A DNA stretch of 64,000 nt, taken from Sphingomonas crocodyli (GTDB taxonomy: Bacteria; Pseudomonadota; Alphaproteobacteria; Sphingomonadales; Sphingomonadaceae). The DNA is taken from NCBI RefSeq assembly GCF_004005865.1, contig NZ_SACN01000001.1:2604001-2668000 (forward strand). The letters are read 5' to 3'. Position numbers and translations under genes: made by a program. Below are positions 9,665-19,676 of this stretch, piece after piece (the first letter of the stretch is position 1; each line of letters opens with the position of its first letter). Under the pieces are notes generated by a model. The model saw nothing but the letters and a program-made list of their open reading frames with translations, did not search any database and had not been told where the DNA came from.

Positions 9665-10636
9665 TCAAACGCCGAGATTGGCCCGAGGGTTGCGCCCTTC
9701 CTTCGCGGCCCAGCCCTCAACGAAGGTTTTCAGCTCCGCATCGTCGGCGGGAACATCGATCATCAGCGTGACCAGCTGATCGCCGCGCGAGCCGTCCTTG
9801 CGGTGGAAACCCTTGCCCTTCAGGCGCAAAGTCTTGCCCGAACTGGTGTTCGGCGGGATCGACAGCATCACCGCGCCATCGACCGTCGGCACCTTCACTT
9901 TCGCGCCCAGAACGGCTTCGTCGATTCCGACGGGCAGATCGAGGCGCACATCGTCCTCGTCGCGCTTGAAGAAGCGATGCGGGCGGATGTCGATCGTGAC
10001 GATCGCGTCGCCATTGCCCGCGGGGCCGGCATCGCCCTGCCCCGCCAGACGCATCTGCGTGCCGCTTTCGACTCCGTTGGGCAGTTTCACGTCGATCGTC
10101 TTGCCGCTGGACAAGGTCACGCGCTGCGCCTTGAGCGCGGCGGCATCCTCGAACGGGACAGCGAGGCGATAGGTAACGTCGGCGCCACGGATCGGGCGGC
10201 CACCGCCCTGCGTCCCGAATCCGCCGAAACCACCCGGACGCGGACCGCCGCGCGCGCCGCCACCGCCACGCTGGCCACCGAAGATGCTTTCGAAGATATC
10301 GCCGAAATCGGCGCCGCCCTCGCTGAAATCGAAGCCTGCCGCGCCGCCGGGGCCGCCGCCGGGGTGGAAACCGCCGCCACCGCCGCGCCCGCCAAAGCCG
10401 AAGGGGCCGCGCGGATTGCCCTGTTCGTCAATCTCGCCGCGATCATATTGGGCGCGCTTGTCGCGATCGGACAGCAGATCATAGGCCTGCGTCACCTCGG
10501 CAAACTTCTCGGTCGCCTTGGGATTGTCCTTGTTGCGATCGGGGTGAAGCTCCTTGGCGAGCTTGCGATAGGCCTTCTTGATCTCGGCCTCGTCCGCCCC
10601 GCGCTTGATGCCCAGCTTCGAATAGAGATCAGCCAT
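9665..10636 (-). CDS. Class B J-domain protein (CbpA/DnaJ type II)
   Basis: The product is a co-chaperone that stimulates the ATPase of DnaK. The J domain fills residues 1-70 with the HPD motif at residues 31-33 (KELHPDRNKDNP). A long Gly/Phe-rich segment follows (residues 80-150), then two C-terminal beta domains (RGADVTYRLAVPFEDAA, LRLKGKGFHRKDGSRGD). There is no CxxCxGxG zinc finger, so this is CbpA-like rather than true DnaJ. I start at ATG 10636 (MADLYSKLG); ATG 10651 is an alternative. The open frame further upstream is intergenic. Confidence 0.9.
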   Translation of the reverse strand: MADLYSKLGIKRGADEAEIKKAYRKLAKELHPDRNKDNPKATEKFAEVTQAYDLLSDRDKRAQYDRGEIDEQGNPRGPFGFGGRGGGGGFHPGGGPGGAAGFDFSEGGADFGDIFESIFGGQRGGGGARGGPRPGGFGGFGTQGGGRPIRGADVTYRLAVPFEDAAALKAQRVTLSSGKTIDVKLPNGVESGTQMRLAGQGDAGPAGNGDAIVTIDIRPHRFFKRDEDDVRLDLPVGIDEAVLGAKVKVPTVDGAVMLSIPPNTSSGKTLRLKGKGFHRKDGSRGDQLVTLMIDVPADDAELKTFVEGWAAKEGRNPRANLGV

Positions 10637-10806
10637 CGTGTCCGTCGTCATCCCGTGAACGCACCCTGTTGCAAATTTGCAACAGATCAGATGTGCATCG
10701 GCTTGCCATAGCGCAAGTGAAAAAATGGTGGCGAACGGCCGCAACCGCCCTGCCCTGTCCGCGTTTTGCGACCGAAATCCTCCAACCACAAGCGAGTTGA
10801 CCACCA

Positions 10807-11880
10807 ATGGCGCCCTATCAGTGCCCGAACTGCTCACGACTCCTGCATTTCGAAGCGCGCGTGTGCCCATCCTGCGCCTTCACATTGGGCTATGATCCCG
10901 CCGCCGATGCCTTCCTGTTCCTGGGCGACAATGCGACCACATGGCGCGATGCGCAGGGCGAGGCGCACGACGTGGTCGTGTGCGCGAACAACAACGAATA
11001 TGAGATCTGCAACTGGCTGGTATCGACCACAGACAGCACGCCCTTCTGCCGCGCATGTCGATACAACAGCACAATCCCCGACCTGAGCGGGCCGCAGGTG
11101 CCCGAACGCTGGGGCAAGATCGAAGCCGCCAAGCGCCGGTTGATCCAGGAGATCATCGCGCTGCGCCTGCCGTGCGAGACGATGATCGAGGCGGCGGAGA
11201 ACGGCACGTTCGGTCTCGCCTTCGACTTCCTCTACGATCCGGTCGGCGAGGAGAGCGGCAATATCCAGATCACGACGGGGCATGAGGCCGGACTGATTAC
11301 GCTGAACGTCATGGAAGCCGACGATGCCAAGCGCGAGGCGATGCGCAATCGGCTGGGCGAACCGTACCGCACCCTGCTCGGCCATTTCCGGCACGAGATC
11401 GGTCATTATTACTGGGCGCGGCTCGTGCAGAACGATCCCGAACAGCTTGCCGCGTGCCGCGCGGTCTTCGGCGACGACACGATGAGCTACGACGAAGCGC
11501 GCGAGAAGCATTATGGCGGTGCGGGCGGCGGTTGGACCACCGATTATGTCAGCGCCTATGCCACGATGCATCCGTGGGAGGATTTCGCCGAAACCTTCGC
11601 ACACCTGCTCCACATCAAGGATGCGCTGGCGACGATCGGCGGGTTCGGGATGCGCCTGATGAACTGGCCGGGCGAGGACGTGCAGCCGTCGATCGACTTC
11701 GATCCCTATACGGCCGACACGCTGACGCTGGTGAACGAATGGCGCCCCTTCGCCTTTGCGGAGAACGCGATCAACCGCGCGATGGGGCAACCGGACCTGT
11801 ACCCGTTCCACATCAGCGAGGCGATCACGGCGAAGCTCGACTTCGTGAACCGCCTGCTGATGGGGGCGCGGCTTTCCTGA
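10807..11880 (+). CDS. Zinc-ribbon plus putative zinc metallopeptidase
   Basis: This 357-residue protein has an N-terminal zinc ribbon (CPNC at 6-9, CPSC at 20-23, further CANN..C and CRAC near 59-84). A metallopeptidase domain follows with HEIGH at residues 196-200 and a downstream acidic helix (WEDFAETFAHLLHI) that can give the third zinc ligand. This matches the putative zinc-binding metallopeptidase family (Peptidase_Mx-like). No signal peptide is seen, so it should be cytoplasmic. The substrate is unknown. It is divergent from the J-protein gene and convergent with glcB. Confidence 0.85.
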   Translation: MAPYQCPNCSRLLHFEARVCPSCAFTLGYDPAADAFLFLGDNATTWRDAQGEAHDVVVCANNNEYEICNWLVSTTDSTPFCRACRYNSTIPDLSGPQVPERWGKIEAAKRRLIQEIIALRLPCETMIEAAENGTFGLAFDFLYDPVGEESGNIQITTGHEAGLITLNVMEADDAKREAMRNRLGEPYRTLLGHFRHEIGHYYWARLVQNDPEQLAACRAVFGDDTMSYDEAREKHYGGAGGGWTTDYVSAYATMHPWEDFAETFAHLLHIKDALATIGGFGMRLMNWPGEDVQPSIDFDPYTADTLTLVNEWRPFAFAENAINRAMGQPDLYPFHISEAITAKLDFVNRLLMGARLS

Positions 11881-11976
11881 CCGTCGCTCCAGCGGAGGCT
11901 GGAGCCTATTTCCCTCGTCTCAAACGGCACCGCCTGACGGCAGAGAGATAGGCCCCAGCCTTCGCTGGGGCGACGG
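11881..11976. repeat. Fold-back repeat between convergent genes
   Basis: The arms CCGTCGCTCCAGCGGAGGCT and GGCCCCAGCCTTCGCTGGGG, with CGACGG ends, match the family at 2211-2304, including the inner stretch GAGAGATAGGCCCC. It occupies the whole gap between the metallopeptidase and glcB stops. Confidence 0.85.
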
Positions 11977-11977
11977 G

Positions 11978-14083
11978 TTACTGGGCCTTCTTCAACTGCC
12001 GGAACTTGTGGAGCAGCGGCTCGGTATAGCCGTTGGGCTGCTCCACGCCTTCGAAGACGAGCGCGCGGGCGGCCTTGAAGGCGATGCCGTCATAGGCGGG
12101 CGCCATCGGCTCGTAATCCGCATCGCCTGCATTTTGCGCGTCGACCTTCACCGCCATGCGGCGGAGCGCGGCATCGACCTGTTCGCCCGTGCAGACGCCG
12201 TGGAGCAGCCAGTTGGCCATATGCTGTGACGAGATGCGCAGGGTCGCGCGGTCCTCCATCAGGCCGACATCGTTGATGTCGGGAACCTTCGAGCAACCGA
12301 CGCCCGCATCGATCCAGCGCACGACATAGCCAAGGATCCCCTGCGCATTGTTGTCGAGCTCGCGCGTCACTTCCTCGGCGGTCCAGTTGCGGCCGGGTTC
12401 GGCGAGCGGGACGGTCAGCAGCGCATCGAGCGCTGGGGTCGGCGCGGCCGCGACCTCCTTCTGCCGGGCGAACACGTCGAGCTTGTGATAGTGGGTCGCG
12501 TGCAGGGTCGCGGCGGTCGGCGACGGCACCCAGGCGGTGTTGGCGCCGGTCTTCGGATGGCCGATCTTTTGATCGAGCATGTCGGCCATGCGATCGGGCA
12601 TCGCCCACATGCCCTTGCCGATCTGCGCCTTGCCCGAAAGCCCGCAGGCGAGGCCGATCGCGACGTTGCGCGCTTCGTAGGACTGGATCCAGGCGCTCGT
12701 CTTCATCTCGGCCTTCGGGATCATCGGGCCGGCCTGCATCGACGTGTGCATCTCGTCCCCGGTACGATCGAGGAAGCCGGTGTTGATGAAGATGATGCGG
12801 CCCTTCACCGCCTCGATACAGGCGGCGAGATTGGCCGAGGTGCGGCGCTCCTCATCCATCACGCCGATCTTGAGCGTGTGGCGCGCGAGGCCGAGCAGAT
12901 CCTCGACCGCGTCGAACAGGCGGTTGGCGAAGGCGGCTTCTTCCGGCCCGTGCATCTTGGGTTTCACGATATAAACCGAACCGGCGCGGCTGTTGGTGAA
13001 ACGGCCCTGCTTCTTCAGATCGTGGATCGCGATGAGGCTGGTGACGATACCGTCGAGAATGCCTTCGGGCGCCTCGGTGCCGTCCGAGAGAAGAACGGCG
13101 GGCGTCGTCATCAGGTGGCCGACATTGCGCACGAGCATCACGCTACGCCCCGGCAGCGCGAAGGCGGCACCGTCAGGCGCGGTCCAGTCGCGATCGGGTT
13201 CGAGCGCGCGGGTCATGGTCTTCCCGCCCTTGGCGAAGCTCGCCTCCAGATCGCCCTTCATCAGGCCGAGCCAGTTGGTGTAGGCGGCGACCTTGTCCTC
13301 CGCATCCACCGCCGCGACCGAATCCTCGAGATCGACGATCGTGGTGAGCGCGGCTTCGAGGATCACGTCCGCCAGACCAGCCGGATCGGTCTTGCCGATC
13401 GGGTGCGCGGCATCGATCACCAGTTCGATGTGCAGGCCGTTATGGCGGATCAGGATACCCGATGGCGCGTCCTTGGCGCCGCGATGGCCGACGATCTCGG
13501 CCCCCGCCTTGAGATCGGGCAGGCCGCCGGTCCAGTCGCTCCACGACCCGCTGGCGAGCGGCACCGCATCGTCGAGGAAGGCGCGTGCAGCGGCGATCAC
13601 CTGGGCGCCACGATCGGCATCATAACCGCCGGGCTTGGCGGCGCCGGGCAGCGCATCGGTGCCGTAATAGGCGTCGTACAGGCTGCCCCAGCGCGCATTG
13701 GCGGCGTTGAGGACGAAGCGATCGTTGAGGACGGGCACGACAAGCTGCGGCCCCGCCATCGTCGCGATCTCGGGGTCGACGTTGGTGGTCGTCACCGCAA
13801 AGGGCGCGGGTTCGGCGACGAGATAGCCGATCTCGCGCAGGAAGGTCTGATAGTCCGCCTGATCGATCGGCTGACCTTTACGCGCCTTGTGCCACGCATC
13901 GATCTCCGCCTGGATATCGTCGCGCTTGGCGAGGAGCGCACGGTTCGCCGGCGCGAGGGTCGCGAAGATATCGGCCGCGCCCTTCCAAAAGGCGGCGGGA
14001 TCGACACCGGTTCCGGGCAGCGCCTGCTCCTCGATGAAGCGCACCAGCACATCGGCAACCTTGAGGCCGTTCTTGTCGATCAT
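11978..14083 (-). CDS. glcB: Malate synthase G
   Basis: GlcB condenses glyoxylate with acetyl-CoA to malate in the glyoxylate pathway. The monomeric G isoform is about 720 residues, and this one is 701. Catalytic-barrel segments [31 protein letters not shown] and [17 protein letters not shown] are clear. The C-terminal plug ([14 protein letters not shown]) carries the histidine-containing segment typical of the isoform. It is divergent from a LysR-type regulator across 90 bases. No isocitrate lyase is in the window. Confidence 0.96.
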   Translation of the reverse strand: MIDKNGLKVADVLVRFIEEQALPGTGVDPAAFWKGAADIFATLAPANRALLAKRDDIQAEIDAWHKARKGQPIDQADYQTFLREIGYLVAEPAPFAVTTTNVDPEIATMAGPQLVVPVLNDRFVLNAANARWGSLYDAYYGTDALPGAAKPGGYDADRGAQVIAAARAFLDDAVPLASGSWSDWTGGLPDLKAGAEIVGHRGAKDAPSGILIRHNGLHIELVIDAAHPIGKTDPAGLADVILEAALTTIVDLEDSVAAVDAEDKVAAYTNWLGLMKGDLEASFAKGGKTMTRALEPDRDWTAPDGAAFALPGRSVMLVRNVGHLMTTPAVLLSDGTEAPEGILDGIVTSLIAIHDLKKQGRFTNSRAGSVYIVKPKMHGPEEAAFANRLFDAVEDLLGLARHTLKIGVMDEERRTSANLAACIEAVKGRIIFINTGFLDRTGDEMHTSMQAGPMIPKAEMKTSAWIQSYEARNVAIGLACGLSGKAQIGKGMWAMPDRMADMLDQKIGHPKTGANTAWVPSPTAATLHATHYHKLDVFARQKEVAAAPTPALDALLTVPLAEPGRNWTAEEVTRELDNNAQGILGYVVRWIDAGVGCSKVPDINDVGLMEDRATLRISSQHMANWLLHGVCTGEQVDAALRRMAVKVDAQNAGDADYEPMAPAYDGIAFKAARALVFEGVEQPNGYTEPLLHKFRQLKKAQ

Positions 14084-14109
14084 CCCATATCTCCTTTGTG
14101 GAGACGGCT

Positions 14110-14123
14110 ATCGAAACGTCGAT
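14110..14123. promoter_or_regulatory. Candidate LysR-type operator in the glcB/lysR gap
   Basis: ATCGA-AACG-TCGAT is a short inverted repeat in the 90-base divergent gap. LysR-type regulators often bind interrupted dyads of this form in such gaps. It is short, so chance is possible. Confidence 0.35.
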
Positions 14124-14173
14124 CGATGCACTAGACACAAAAAAGACAAGTCAGTCGTGCATATGGATACCGA

Positions 14174-15052
14174 ATGATCGATCCCGACGCCGAAGTGTTC
14201 GTGGAGGTGGTGAAGGCGGGGAGTCTGGCCGCCGCCGCCCGTGCGCTGGGCCTCTCGGCGCCTCTGGTGTCGCGGCGGCTGTCGCGGCTGGAGGCGCGGT
14301 TGGGCGTCGCGCTGGCGCACCGCACGACCCGGCGGTTCGAGCTTACCAGCATTGGCGAGGCCTATTATCGCGACATGACGGTCGTGCTCGACGCCTGGCA
14401 GACGGCCGAGACGCGGGCGAAGCAGCCCGCGCGGATCGCATCCGGCCCGTTGCGGATCAGCGCGCCAACATCGTTCGGGCGACTCTACATCGCGCCGGCG
14501 CTCAAGGGCTTTCTCGATGCCCACCCGCATGTGGCGATTACACTGGACCTGACCGACGCCTATGTCGACCTGACGGCGATGCGCTTCGACCTCGCCATCC
14601 GCATCACCGCGACGCCCGATCCCCATGCGGTGCGGCTGGCGGCGAATACGCGCGTCCTGTGCGCCACGCCGGGTTATCTCGACCGCCACGGAGAGCCGGC
14701 AAGCATCGCCGACCTCGCCGATCACCGCATCCTCGCCGCCGAAGGGCAATTGCCCTGGCGGTTCGCGGAGGGCGACGTTTCCGGCCCGTCCTACGTGACG
14801 ACCAATTCGAGCGAAGTGGTCCGCGAACTGGCGTTGAGCGGCATGGGCATCGCGCTGCGATCGCTGTGGGACGTCCACGCCGAACTGGCGAGCGGCGCGC
14901 TGCGACGCATCCTGCCCGCCCTGTCGACGGCGTCCGATGCCGGCATCTATGCGGTGCGGCCGCGCGCGGAGGGATCGACCGCCGCGACGCGCGCCTTCAT
15001 CGATTATCTGCGCGACCTGCTATCCCCCGTCGCGCCGTGGGAGACACCCTAG
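14174..15052 (+). CDS. LysR-family transcriptional regulator
   Basis: This 292-residue protein has an N-terminal winged helix-turn-helix (FVEVVKAGSLAAAARALGLS, residues 9-28, then SRRLSRLEARLGVALAHR) and a periplasmic-binding-protein-like effector domain from about residue 90 (SGPLRISAPTSFGRLYIAP). It resembles the large DsdC/CrgA-like subgroup of sphingomonads. Regulation of divergent glcB is plausible from position only. Confidence 0.92.
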   Translation: MIDPDAEVFVEVVKAGSLAAAARALGLSAPLVSRRLSRLEARLGVALAHRTTRRFELTSIGEAYYRDMTVVLDAWQTAETRAKQPARIASGPLRISAPTSFGRLYIAPALKGFLDAHPHVAITLDLTDAYVDLTAMRFDLAIRITATPDPHAVRLAANTRVLCATPGYLDRHGEPASIADLADHRILAAEGQLPWRFAEGDVSGPSYVTTNSSEVVRELALSGMGIALRSLWDVHAELASGALRRILPALSTASDAGIYAVRPRAEGSTAATRAFIDYLRDLLSPVAPWETP

Positions 15053-16485
15053 GGCTTGCGCAGCGGCTCCGGACGGCCAAGGCCGCCGCCCAGCGCGACG
15101 TAGAGGCTGATCAGGTTCTGAAGCTCGGACGAACGCAGGCTGATCATCGCCTGTTCGGCGTCGAACAGGTTACGTTCGGCATCGAGCACCTCGATATATT
15201 GGGCGACGCCGTTTTCGTAACGCAGCCGCGCAAGGCGGGCGAGGCTGCGCTGGGCGTCGAGCGCGCGCTGCTGCGCGGCGATCTGTTCGGCCAGGAAGCG
15301 ACGGCCGGCGATACCGTCGGAGACTTCGCGGAACGCGCCCTGGATCGCCTTTTCATAGGCCGCTAGCGCGATCTCGCCCTGCGCCTTCGATGCCTTGAGG
15401 TTGCCGGTGCGGCGCCCCCAGTCGAAGATCGGCAGGTTGATCGAGGGACCGAAGCTCCAAGAGCGATTGTCCTTGCCCACCAGCCCGTCGAGTTCGGGCG
15501 ACGCCCAGCCATAGCTGCCCGTCAGCGTGATCGACGGGAAGAAGGCCGCACGCGCGACGCCGATATTCGCCTCGGCCGCGCGCAAAGTCTCCTCCGCCGC
15601 GATGATGTCGGGACGATTGGCGAGTAGATCGGAGGGCAGGCCCGCGCCGATATCGCGGATAATGCCCTGATTTTCCATCGGCAGCGCCTCGGGAAGATCA
15701 TCGGGCGCAGCAGTGCCGACCAGAACGTAGGTGAAGTTGCGCGTCTGCGCGCGTTGCAGCTTCAGATTGGCGAGTTCGGTCTCTGCCTGCGTCAGTAGCG
15801 TTTCGCTCTGGCGATAGTCGAGCGCGGAAGTGACGCCCGCGTCGAGGCGCTTCTTCGCGATCCCCAAGCCTTCCTGCCGGCTCTTGACCGTTCCTTCGGC
15901 GATCACGATCCGTTCGGCCAGTTCGCGCGCCTTCAGATAGTTGATCGCGACATCGCGGATCAGCGACAGGCGGAAGGCGCGTTCGGCCGCGACGGTCGAT
16001 AGATAATTGGCGCGTGCCGCCTCGGTCAGGTTGCGGACGCGACCCCAGAAATCGAGTTCGAACGAGGTGACGCCGATGCCGACGCGATAGATTTCCTGCG
16101 TGAAGCCGGTGGCGCCGCCCGTACCGAAATTGCCGCCACCGAAGGTCGCGGTGGGCGTGCGGCTCTTGGTATAGCTGCCGGTGCCGTCCAGCGTCGGGAA
16201 TCGATCGGCGCCCTGCACCTGATATTGGCCGCGCGCCTGATCGATCCGCGCGACGGCAGACCGCAGATCGCGGTTATTTTCGAGCGCCAGCGCAATCAGC
16301 TTTTGCAGGCGCGGATCGGTGAAGAAATCCTGCCAGCCGATGTCGACCGCCGCCCGCCCCGCCTGTTCGGCGCCATAATCGGACGGATAGGCGGGCGGCG
16401 TCGACAGGTGCGGCGGATTGTGCGGCGGCGCGAGCGAGCAGCCGCCGAGCGCGGTGACGAGCAGGAGCGCGGCGAGCTTACGCAT
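15049..16485 (-). CDS. RND efflux outer-membrane lipoprotein (NodT/OprM type)
   Basis: This is the outer-membrane channel of the tripartite pump encoded here. The N-terminus MRKLAALLLVTALGGC gives a lipobox with Cys16. Two repeated coiled OEP domains follow (RQSETLLTQAETELANLK; NLKASKAQGEIALAAYEKA). I start at ATG 16485, which overlaps the permease stop by 8 bases; the longer frame to 16542 lies inside the permease gene. It is last of the adaptor-permease-channel operon, and its end overlaps the LysR gene end by 4 bases. Confidence 0.93.
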   Translation of the reverse strand: MRKLAALLLVTALGGCSLAPPHNPPHLSTPPAYPSDYGAEQAGRAAVDIGWQDFFTDPRLQKLIALALENNRDLRSAVARIDQARGQYQVQGADRFPTLDGTGSYTKSRTPTATFGGGNFGTGGATGFTQEIYRVGIGVTSFELDFWGRVRNLTEAARANYLSTVAAERAFRLSLIRDVAINYLKARELAERIVIAEGTVKSRQEGLGIAKKRLDAGVTSALDYRQSETLLTQAETELANLKLQRAQTRNFTYVLVGTAAPDDLPEALPMENQGIIRDIGAGLPSDLLANRPDIIAAEETLRAAEANIGVARAAFFPSITLTGSYGWASPELDGLVGKDNRSWSFGPSINLPIFDWGRRTGNLKASKAQGEIALAAYEKAIQGAFREVSDGIAGRRFLAEQIAAQQRALDAQRSLARLARLRYENGVAQYIEVLDAERNLFDAEQAMISLRSSELQNLISLYVALGGGLGRPEPLRKP

Positions 16486-19400
16486 GGTGCGAGCCCTCCC
16501 CGCCTGCCGGCTTCGGATCGGCACCATCGGGATCGGCGGCAACCGAGGTGGGATCCTTGCGGCTGATCCAGCGGCGGATCACGAGATAGAAAAGCGGCAC
16601 GAAGAAGATGCCGAGCAGGGTCGCGGCGACCATCCCGCCCATCACGCCGGTGCCGACCGCGCGGCGGCTGGCGGCGCCAGCCCCCGTCGCAATGAACAGA
16701 GGCAGCATGCCCAGGATGAAGGCCATGCTGGTCATGATGATCGGGCGCAAGCGCAGGCGCACCGCCGACAAGGTCGCATCGAGCACCGACTTGCCCGCCG
16801 CCTCCTCCTCGATCGCGAACTCGACGATGAGGATCGCATTCTTGGCGGAAAGGCCGATGATCGTGATCAGGCCGACCTGGAAATAGACGTCAGCCGAGAG
16901 GCCACGCAACGAGGTGAGCATCACCGCGCCCAGCACGCCCAGCGGCACGACCAGCAAAACCGCGACCGGCACCGCCCAGCTTTCGTAGAGCGCCGCGAGC
17001 AGCAGGAAGACCGCGAGCATCGACAGGGTCAGCAGCAACGGCACCTGCCCCGCAGACTCCCGCTCCTCATAGGAAATGCCGGTCCATTCGTAGCCGAAGC
17101 CGCGCGGCAACTGCCCCGCCAGCTTCTCCATCTCGTCCATCGCCTCACCGGTCGAATGACCGGCCGACGGCGTGCCCGAGATGGTGGCCGACGGATAGCC
17201 GTTATAACGCTGAAGCTGCGGCGGACCGGATGTCCATTCGGCCGTGGTGAAGGCGCCGAATGGCACCATTTCGCCCTTGTCGTTGCGGACGCGGAGCTTG
17301 AGCACATCGTCCGGCGTCATGCGATAGGCGGCGTCGGCCATCAGCAGCACCTGCTGCACGCGACCATTATAGGTGAAGTCGTTCGCGTAGCCCGAACCGA
17401 AGGTGATCGCGAGCGTGGCGTTGACATCGGTGATCGAAAGGCCCAGCGCGCGCGCCTTCACACGATCGATATCGACGTGCAACTGCGGCGCGGGCTCCAT
17501 GCCTTCCGGACGGACGCCGGCAAGAATCGGGCTTTGCGCAGCCATGCCGAGCAACTGGTTGCGCGCCTGCGTCAGCGCCTCCTGCCCCAGACCGGCGCGA
17601 TCTTCGAGCCGGAAGCTGAAGCCCGAGGCATTGCCCAACTGCGAGATCGGGGGCGGATTGATCGTGAAGATCATCGCCTCCTTGACCTGCATCAGCGCGC
17701 CCATCGCCTTGCCGACCAGCGTATCGGCGCTGTTTTCGACGCCCTTGCGATCCTCCCACGGGTGGAGCGAGCTGAACATCATCGCCGCGCTCTGCCCCTG
17801 CCCGAAGAAGCTGAAGCCGCGGATCAACACACGCTTTTCGACCTGCGGCTGCGCCTTGAAGAATTGCTGGAGCTGGCGCGTCGCTTCATCGGTTCGCTCG
17901 ATCGTGGCGCCGGGCGGACCCTGCACGATCGACACGACATAGCCCTGATCCTCGGACGGCAGGAAGCCGCCGGGGACGCGCATGTAGAGCAGCGCGGTCA
18001 GGCCGACGAGCAGCAGGAAGACCGCGAGCCAGCGCAGCGGCACCGCCAGGATCCGGCTGACGCCGCCGACATAGCGTTTCGTGGTGCGGCCGAAGAAGCG
18101 TTCGAACCAGTTGAAGAAGCGGTCCATCACCGGGAACATCCGGCTGCTGCGCTCCTTGCCCTCCTCATGCGGCTTGAGCATCGCCGCGCACAGAGCGGGC
18201 GTCAGCGACAGCGCGAGCAGCGCCGAGAAGGCAATCGAGACGATCAACGTCACCGAAAACTGGCGATAGATGCCGCCGGTCGATCCGGGGAAGAATGCCA
18301 TCGGGACGAACACGGCCATCAGGACCAGCGTAATGCCGATGATCGCGCCGGTGATCTGGCCCATCGCCTTGATCGTCGCCTCACGCGGGCCAAGATGCTC
18401 CTCGGCCATGATCCGCTCGACATTCTCGATCACCACGATCGCATCGTCGACGAGGATGCCGATCGCCAACACCATGCCGAACAGGCTGAGCACGTTGATC
18501 GAGAAACCCGCGACCCACAGGCCGAGGCAGGCACCGGCGAGCGCGATCGGCACGACCAGCGTGGGAATGAGGGTCGCGCGCCAGTTCTGCAGGAACAGGT
18601 ACATCACCAGGAAGACGAGGATCATCGCCTCGATCAGGGTGACGACGACTTCGTGGATCGACGCGTTGATGAAGGGCGTGATGTTGAACGGCACGCTCCA
18701 CTGGACGTCGGGCGGCAGCCCGGCCTCGAGTTCCTTCATCCGCTGGTTGATCGCCTTCACCGTCTCCAGCGAATTGGCGTCGGGCGTCGGCTCGATGCCC
18801 ATGCCGACCATCGGCTTTTCGTTGAGTTCGTTGCCGGTGACGTAGCTCGCCGCGCCCAATTCGACCCGCGCGACATCGCGCAGGCGGATCGTCGATCCGT
18901 CGGGATTGGCGCGCAGGATGATGTCCTTGAACTGCTCGTCCGAGGAGAAGCGGTTCTGCGTGATGATCGTCGCGTTCAGCTCGGCCTTGTTGGCGAGCGG
19001 CTGATCGCCCACCTGGCCGCCCGCGGTCTGGCTGTTCTGTTCCTGCACCGCGGTCAGCGCGTCGGACGGCGACAGCTTGTAGGAAGCCAGCTTGTCGGGA
19101 TCGAGCCAGATGCGCATCGCATATTGCGACCCGAACAGCCGCACGTCGGCGATGCCCGGCAGGCGGCGAAGCTCGTCGATCACCTGCGTATTGGCGACGT
19201 TGCCGAGTTCGAGCGGGGTGGTGTTCCCGCTCTTGGATGTCAGCGCGATGATGCCGAGGAAGCTGCCCGACACCTTGTTGACCAGAATGCCCTGACGCCG
19301 GACCTCTTCGGGCAGGCGCTGTTCGACGCGGCGCAGGCGGTTTTGCAGTTCGACCTGCGCAATATCGATGTCGGTGCCCGCCTTGAAAGTCACCTGGATC

Positions 19401-19669
19401 GACGCGGTGCCGTTCGAAAGGCTGGTCGACGACATGTAGAGGAAGCCGGGAACGCCGTTCAGTTCCTGCTCGATCGGCTGGGTGACGTTGGTTTCCAGCG
19501 TCTTTGCGTCGGCGCCCGGATAGGTGACCGACACGGTGATCGAGGGCGGCGCGACCGTCGGATATTGTTCGATCGGCAGCGCGCGCAGGGCCATGATGCC
19601 CGCCAGCAGGATGCCGAGCGCGATCACCCAGGCGAAGACCGGGCGATCGATGAAGAAGCGGGACATCAT
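16478..19669 (-). CDS. RND multidrug efflux permease (HAE1/AcrB family)
   Basis: This 1,063-residue inner-membrane proton antiporter exports hydrophobic compounds through the periplasmic adaptor and outer-membrane channel. It starts MSRFFIDRPVFAWVIALGI, the standard AcrB-like first helix. The TM4 proton-relay pair is in GILVDDAIVVIENVERIM, and large periplasmic loops follow TM1 and TM7. EEHLGPREATIKAM and VVPLGVLGAV are family segments. It lies 7 bases after the adaptor stop. Substrate range cannot be read from sequence. Confidence 0.96.
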   Translation of the reverse strand: MMSRFFIDRPVFAWVIALGILLAGIMALRALPIEQYPTVAPPSITVSVTYPGADAKTLETNVTQPIEQELNGVPGFLYMSSTSLSNGTASIQVTFKAGTDIDIAQVELQNRLRRVEQRLPEEVRRQGILVNKVSGSFLGIIALTSKSGNTTPLELGNVANTQVIDELRRLPGIADVRLFGSQYAMRIWLDPDKLASYKLSPSDALTAVQEQNSQTAGGQVGDQPLANKAELNATIITQNRFSSDEQFKDIILRANPDGSTIRLRDVARVELGAASYVTGNELNEKPMVGMGIEPTPDANSLETVKAINQRMKELEAGLPPDVQWSVPFNITPFINASIHEVVVTLIEAMILVFLVMYLFLQNWRATLIPTLVVPIALAGACLGLWVAGFSINVLSLFGMVLAIGILVDDAIVVIENVERIMAEEHLGPREATIKAMGQITGAIIGITLVLMAVFVPMAFFPGSTGGIYRQFSVTLIVSIAFSALLALSLTPALCAAMLKPHEEGKERSSRMFPVMDRFFNWFERFFGRTTKRYVGGVSRILAVPLRWLAVFLLLVGLTALLYMRVPGGFLPSEDQGYVVSIVQGPPGATIERTDEATRQLQQFFKAQPQVEKRVLIRGFSFFGQGQSAAMMFSSLHPWEDRKGVENSADTLVGKAMGALMQVKEAMIFTINPPPISQLGNASGFSFRLEDRAGLGQEALTQARNQLLGMAAQSPILAGVRPEGMEPAPQLHVDIDRVKARALGLSITDVNATLAITFGSGYANDFTYNGRVQQVLLMADAAYRMTPDDVLKLRVRNDKGEMVPFGAFTTAEWTSGPPQLQRYNGYPSATISGTPSAGHSTGEAMDEMEKLAGQLPRGFGYEWTGISYEERESAGQVPLLLTLSMLAVFLLLAALYESWAVPVAVLLVVPLGVLGAVMLTSLRGLSADVYFQVGLITIIGLSAKNAILIVEFAIEEEAAGKSVLDATLSAVRLRLRPIIMTSMAFILGMLPLFIATGAGAASRRAVGTGVMGGMVAATLLGIFFVPLFYLVIRRWISRKDPTSVAADPDGADPKPAGGEGSHHA

Positions 19670-19676
19670 CGCGGCG